Source: Salvator merianae (Eukaryota; Chordata; Lepidosauria; Squamata; Teiidae). Taken from it: a stretch of 64,000 nucleotides of DNA. The stretch is from contig QVOM02000057.1 in NCBI GenBank assembly GCA_003586115.2, positions 3,990,771 to 4,054,770 of the forward strand, read 5' to 3'. Of this stretch, positions 60,261-64,000 are shown one piece after another. The notes beneath the pieces were generated by a model. The model made no database searches. It was not told where the DNA came from and saw only the letters and a list, made by a program, of their open reading frames with translations. Each line of letters opens with the position of its first letter. Positions within the stretch are counted from its first letter, which is position 1. A program made the translations under genes and the position numbers.

Positions 60261-61011
60261 CGGCAAAGCGTCCAACCTACTGTACTCCCTGTACCACCAG
60301 TGGCAGTAGTGGGGTGGGAAGCGCTTTTGAGCAGATCTGAAATGGGCGCCGGGGTTGTTGCAGGCACAGGGGTCTCCCTGCCTCAAAGCTGACCCTCGCC
60401 TGCTCTGAGGCACAGCCCAAACTCTCCCGAAAACACCGCAGCCGGTGCCTGCTTTGTGCCCACTCCGGGCAAGGTGCCAGGGTGCGTTGGAGCCTGTGTT
60501 CTTCCTGGCACGCTTGCTTGGGACCCCACCCAGCCAGAGTTGCTCTGACCCGCTTTCTTGGCCAACATGGGTGGGTGCCTTGCACAACGGGTCTGTCTTT
60601 TTCTCCTTCCGCGAAAAGCAGGGTGACGGTCGAGAATTTCCTTGCTCTTGTTCCCTCCAGCCCGCGGTCTTTAGCTCTCATTCTCCTCAGATTCTTGGGC
60701 AATGTCACCCCTCTACTCCACCCAGCCCTGCCTCGCTGCTTCCCCTTTTGTGCCAGCTGTTTGAAAGAACCTGCCCTCTCTGGTTCCTTGTTTGCTAGGT
60801 CGCTCTGTTCCCCTTCCTCTCTTGGACTGGCACATGGGTGGCGGGGCGGTGCCAGTGTTTGCGAGGGAGATTTCTGCCTCCTGCTGGAAACAGGGGAATT
60901 TTGTTTGTGGTGTTGTTTTTTTCCCTGCCTGTAAAAGGCACATGCATAGTGGGGAGTGGAAGGTTTTTTGTTTTGTTTTCTTTTCTTTACGAGCTTTCCT
61001 TTGCCAAATGT

Positions 61012-61080
61012 TGCAAGGGGCTGGACTAGATGATCCCTGAGGGACCCTTCCGCTTCTGTGGTTCTGTGACGCTGTGATTG
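61012..61080 (+). mobile_element. CR1 LINE 3' tail, plus strand
   Basis: GCAAGGGGCTGGACTAGATG, ATCCCTGAGGGACCCTTCCG and CTTCTGTGGTTCTGTGACGC, ending in the octamer-like repeat. Confidence 0.75.
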
Positions 61081-61264
61081 CAGGGATGGGGTTTCACGTT
61101 AACTTTATAGGACCGAGGAATGGGGCTGGACCAAAAAGATGCTTGTGTGTTGTGGGGAGCAGGAGGCCAACAAACCTTGGTTATTCAACCTTCTCCCAGT
61201 ATCGATTAGGGCTGAGGATTTGGAGTGCAAATCCTGATTCACACCTGATGCTTACTGAGTAGAA

Positions 61265-61350
61265 ATGTGCCAGACGGGTGTAGCCGGTTTGCGGTTTGCA
61301 GCAAACTGAACATTTGGTTGTTCGAATATCCAAAAATTCCATCGAACCGA
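61265..61350. repeat. AACCGAAC-type fragment
   Basis: GTAGCCGGTTTGCGGTTTGC, GGTTGTTCGAATATCC and CCATCGAACCGAACCAG. A short relative of the copies at 29.0, 33.7 and 37.0 kb. Confidence 0.45.
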
Positions 61351-61461
61351 ACCAGTCCCTCCCCTTGCTGGTCCCTAGACTCCCCTACCTTGCAGGGTTG
61401 TTGTGAGGACAGAACGGGAGAAAGGGAAGCTACTAGGAGAAAGGGTGGAGTATAAATATTA

Positions 61462-61890
61462 CTGGTACCACCTCCAGGTTGGAGAGACGGGCAGGAGGCC
61501 TCGAAAGGCCATTTGCAGGGAGTGGAGAGCAGGTGAAGGTTTTGCCTTTATCTTCTGCTTGAGATGCCCAGAAGCAGCTGGTGGGCCACTGGGGGAGACA
61601 GGATGCTGGACTACATGGGCTCTGGCCTGATCCAGCAGCGTTCCTCTTAATTCATGGAGGTCAGGTATATCCAAGGCTACTAGCGTGGATGCCCAGGTAT
61701 CCCTTCCAGGTTGGAAAGAGAGGCAAGAGGCCTCTAAAGGCCATTTGCAGGGAGTGGAGAGCAGGTGAAGATTTTGCCTTCGTCTTCTGCTTGAGTTGCC
61801 CAGAAGCAACTGGTGGGCCACTGTGTGAGACAGGATGCTGGACTAGATGCACTGTGGCCTGATCCAGCAGGGCTCCTCTTAAGCTCTTGT
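61462..61890 (+). mobile_element. CR1-type LINE 3' ends, two head-to-tail copies
   Basis: Copies at about 61462-61655 and 61656-61890, with GGTACCACCTCCAGGTTGGA, GGATGCTGGACTACATGGGC (first) and GGATGCTGGACTAGATGCAC (second), and GATCCAGCAGGGCTCCTCTT. Confidence 0.7.
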
Positions 61891-62660
61891 GTTCCCCTCT
61901 TTCACACCCCTGAAAATTAGGTTGATCTCTTGAACCCATTTTAAAGCAAGCATAAGGTCCTTGGCATATGTAGCAAACAGTTCCAGTCACGCTCAGACCT
62001 CTCCTGCTTGGGGTGGGCGATTTGGATTGGAAAGAGCTGAATTTCAGGGACTCATGCATTCATTCCTATTTTTTCTCTCTCTTTTTTTTTTTTAATCGTC
62101 ACAGGTATTGGTTGCTTTGCAATCTTTTCCTCCTTTCCCTCCCAGCCGATTTCTGGCCGCCCGCAACTCAGTGCCCGGTCCGGGTCCTAAACTCTTGGGG
62201 CATGATCCTGCCCCTCGACTGAGAGCCCTTCCTGCCAGCTCTGTCGCCGCAGCCCTGCAGGTTGAGTCAGACTGGCACTTTCAGGGAGGGACTTGGGTCG
62301 GGGCGCGGTTTGGGCCAGTGCCCACCTTTTGGGCTGCCAGCCAGGCAGGTTAGGGCATGCCACCCGTGGCCCCACCCCTGGTGGGTGATACAATCCAGCT
62401 TGCAGCAGCAGCAGGGTGCCAGGGAGGCGAAAACGGAAGGGCACGATGGGAGGATGTGTGTGTTTTGCCTGCTTTCCCCATGGCCTGGTTGTCTACCTCC
62501 TTCTGTTGGCATAGGGAAGAAAATGGCGTCTCGGTGACATCATTTTAACCGGCATTTTTCTGGATAGAGAAGGTGCTTTATGCCCCTTTGTCCAGGGAAG
62601 TACCTGGGGGTCCCTCTTCCTCCTCCCCTGGCCAAAAATACCTGCATAGAGCGCCCCTTG

Positions 62661-62997
62661 GAGCGGTCATAGCGCAGTGGTACAGCAAAGTGCCTGGAAA
62701 ACAGAGGGTTGCCAGTTCGATCCCCAGCCTCTCCCTGGAAGTAGGCAATGGCAAACCACTTCTGTATCCCTGCCAAGAAAACTGCAGAGAGGGGCCCATG
62801 GAGTCTGGGAGTGGCTGTAGCTCAGAGGTAGAGCAAACTGCCTGGAAAGCAGAGGGTTGCTGTTTTGATCCCCAGCCTCTCCCTGGAAGTAGGCAATGGC
62901 AAACCACTTCTGTATCCCTGCCAAGAAAACTGCAGAGAGGGGCCCATGGAGTCAACCAAGAGATGGCCACGACTCGATGGTACCCAACAACAAAAAG
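62661..62997 (+). mobile_element. tRNA-derived SINE dimer with complete tail, plus strand
   Basis: The first head has CGCAGTGGTACAGCAAAGTG and box B AGTTCGATCCCC; the second has CTCAGAGGTAGAGCAAACTG and a decayed box B TTTTGATCCCC. The shared body is AGGCAATGGCAAACCACTTC and the tail ACGACTCGATGGTACCCAAC, then AACAAAAAG. This is the clearest full-length copy for defining the consensus. Confidence 0.8.
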
Positions 62998-63584
62998 AGG
63001 TGTTATGATGAGGCAGTGCAGCAAGTGCAAGGAAGACAGAGTTTGCTAATTCAAAGATTTACGGGGTAATCCTAAAAGGTTGGGCTGCAGTTTCTTTGAC
63101 TTTATTTTCATAATAAATCAGTTACTTCTTAAGATAAAAAGATAGGGAGAATTATGTTACCAGCATCCCACCGTGGTTCTCAGCTGCTGCCTGCCTGAAG
63201 CCTGCCTGTGAATTTCGCTTACTAAATTTGCGTCAGAGCCATGCTGATTCTACTTGGGGGGACGGATTGGTAGAAAATTTCCTCTCCGGCCTCAGATGAT
63301 TTGAGACACGGGGCTAGATTTCATTTCTAAGTCAAAGACTTGCAGCATCTTTGGAGGAAGGATATGAAAAGGAAATACCTCTTGAATGCCTTTAAAAAAC
63401 ATGCATCAGGCTCTATAAGACATGAGACCTATTTTTATTTTTTTTTGTGAGAGGGAGCACTGCCTTATTCCATGACACTGTATCTTAGTTATTGTGCGGA
63501 AGTGGAACTGGTATCCATCTGGCCCTGCTTTCGGGCATCTGACCCAAACAGGTCTAGTTTTTTTTATTTTGCTACGTAAGGTAA

Positions 63585-63745
63585 AAGGGCCTCCAAGCTG
63601 ACTTTGATTCCTGGTGACAACATGGACAAATCCATGTATTTTCCTTGTCCACAATATGGAAGTGACTTCCTGTTGCCTTCTGGGACATTTTCCAAATTTC
63701 CAGTCGATAGTACTCTGGAGCCCTAAGATTTCCTTGTGGTCCCCC
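63585..63745 (-). mobile_element. Diverged SINE/RTE-tail fragment, minus strand
   Basis: GGGCCTCCAAGCTGACTTTG, ATTCCTGGTGACAACATGG and CACAATATGGAAGTGACTTCC resemble an older subfamily of the same SINE body and tail. Confidence 0.45.
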
Positions 63746-64000
63746 ATCCATGTATTAATCAGCCTTGGCTCTGCCTAGCATTTGAGCTGAGGCAAAGCCT
63801 TGTATCCAGAGTTACAGGCAGGGCCTTCTAGTAAAGAACATCCCTATCAACATTTTTTAAAAAGAAAAAAACTATTCTATTGAAACCAAAGTCCATCAAT
63901 TTCTTGCTGAACCCCTTCTGATGGTCTTGTAAGGTAGGCAAGAGGTGTTGTCCTTTCCCTCCTTCAGGTAGAAACACTGCCTGAGACTACATCAGAGGAT

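Larger units (their letters stand above)
47931..64000. other. Non-coding region downstream of the CpG promoter, presumed ZBTB7B first intron
   Basis: About 16 kb in which I recognise no coding exon on either strand. It holds the repeats listed separately, GC-rich patches at about 53.96-54.66, 59.40-59.80 and 62.1-62.4 kb (the second with a TGAGTCACGCGG AP-1-like site near 59393), and an ambiguous base N at 50767. Alternative non-coding exons of the presumed gene could lie here but cannot be picked out by eye. Confidence 0.45.

Noticed and set aside
47260..64000. ZBTB7B coding exons
   Set aside because: No BTB/POZ or C2H2 zinc-finger sequence is seen in any frame, so the coding part must lie beyond the window.

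Overview
The window is vertebrate nuclear DNA, most likely from a squamate reptile (a lizard). Small, widely spaced exons have GT/AG splice sites and AATAAA signals. The interspersed repeats are those typical of sauropsids: CR1-type LINE 3' ends, L2-type LINE 3' ends, a BovB (RTE) LINE tail, very abundant tRNA-derived SINEs and palindromic non-autonomous DNA transposons. Nothing prokaryotic or viral was recognised. I cannot name the species. All coordinates were counted by hand; repeat edges may be off by several bases.

Protein-coding genes, all on the + strand. (1) 1-700: the putative last exon and poly(A) signal of an unidentified upstream gene. (2) 3155-7186: CKS1B, complete in three coding exons (79 aa), behind a CpG-rich promoter with five CCAAT boxes and a CDE/CHR-like site. 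(3) 11180/11252-18404: FLAD1 (FAD synthase), complete in seven coding exons (502 aa, or 526 aa from an upstream start), with probable non-coding 5' exons from a CpG-rich promoter near 9430-9733. (4) 20189-20407: a single-exon 72-aa LENEP (lens epithelial protein) orthologue. (5) 27837-33004: an intact three-exon inhibitory SMAD (334 aa) related to SMAD6 and SMAD7, with an MH1-like domain, a PPPPY motif and an MH2 domain that lacks the receptor-phosphorylated SSXS tail. (6) About 46560-47260: a CpG-rich, CCAAT/GC-box promoter, probably the start of ZBTB7B, whose coding exons are not in the window.

CKS1B-FLAD1-LENEP-ZBTB7B is the human 1q21-q22 order as I remember it. The extra gene is the inhibitory SMAD between LENEP and the presumed ZBTB7B promoter. 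Mammals have only SMAD6 and SMAD7. In human 18q21 the ZBTB7B paralogue ZBTB7C lies between SMAD2 and SMAD7, so this locus looks like a third inhibitory-SMAD ohnologue kept here and lost in mammals. That is the most interesting item in the window.

The rest (introns, about 33-46 kb and about 47-64 kb) is non-coding as far as I can tell. It holds SINE multimers (including a 261-bp higher-order array), LINE ends, several fold-back elements (one a nested insertion with TAA target duplications), an 88-bp and a 28-bp tandem repeat, and microsatellites. The genes are functionally unrelated (cell cycle, flavin cofactor, lens, BMP/TGF-beta control); they share a locus, not a pathway.
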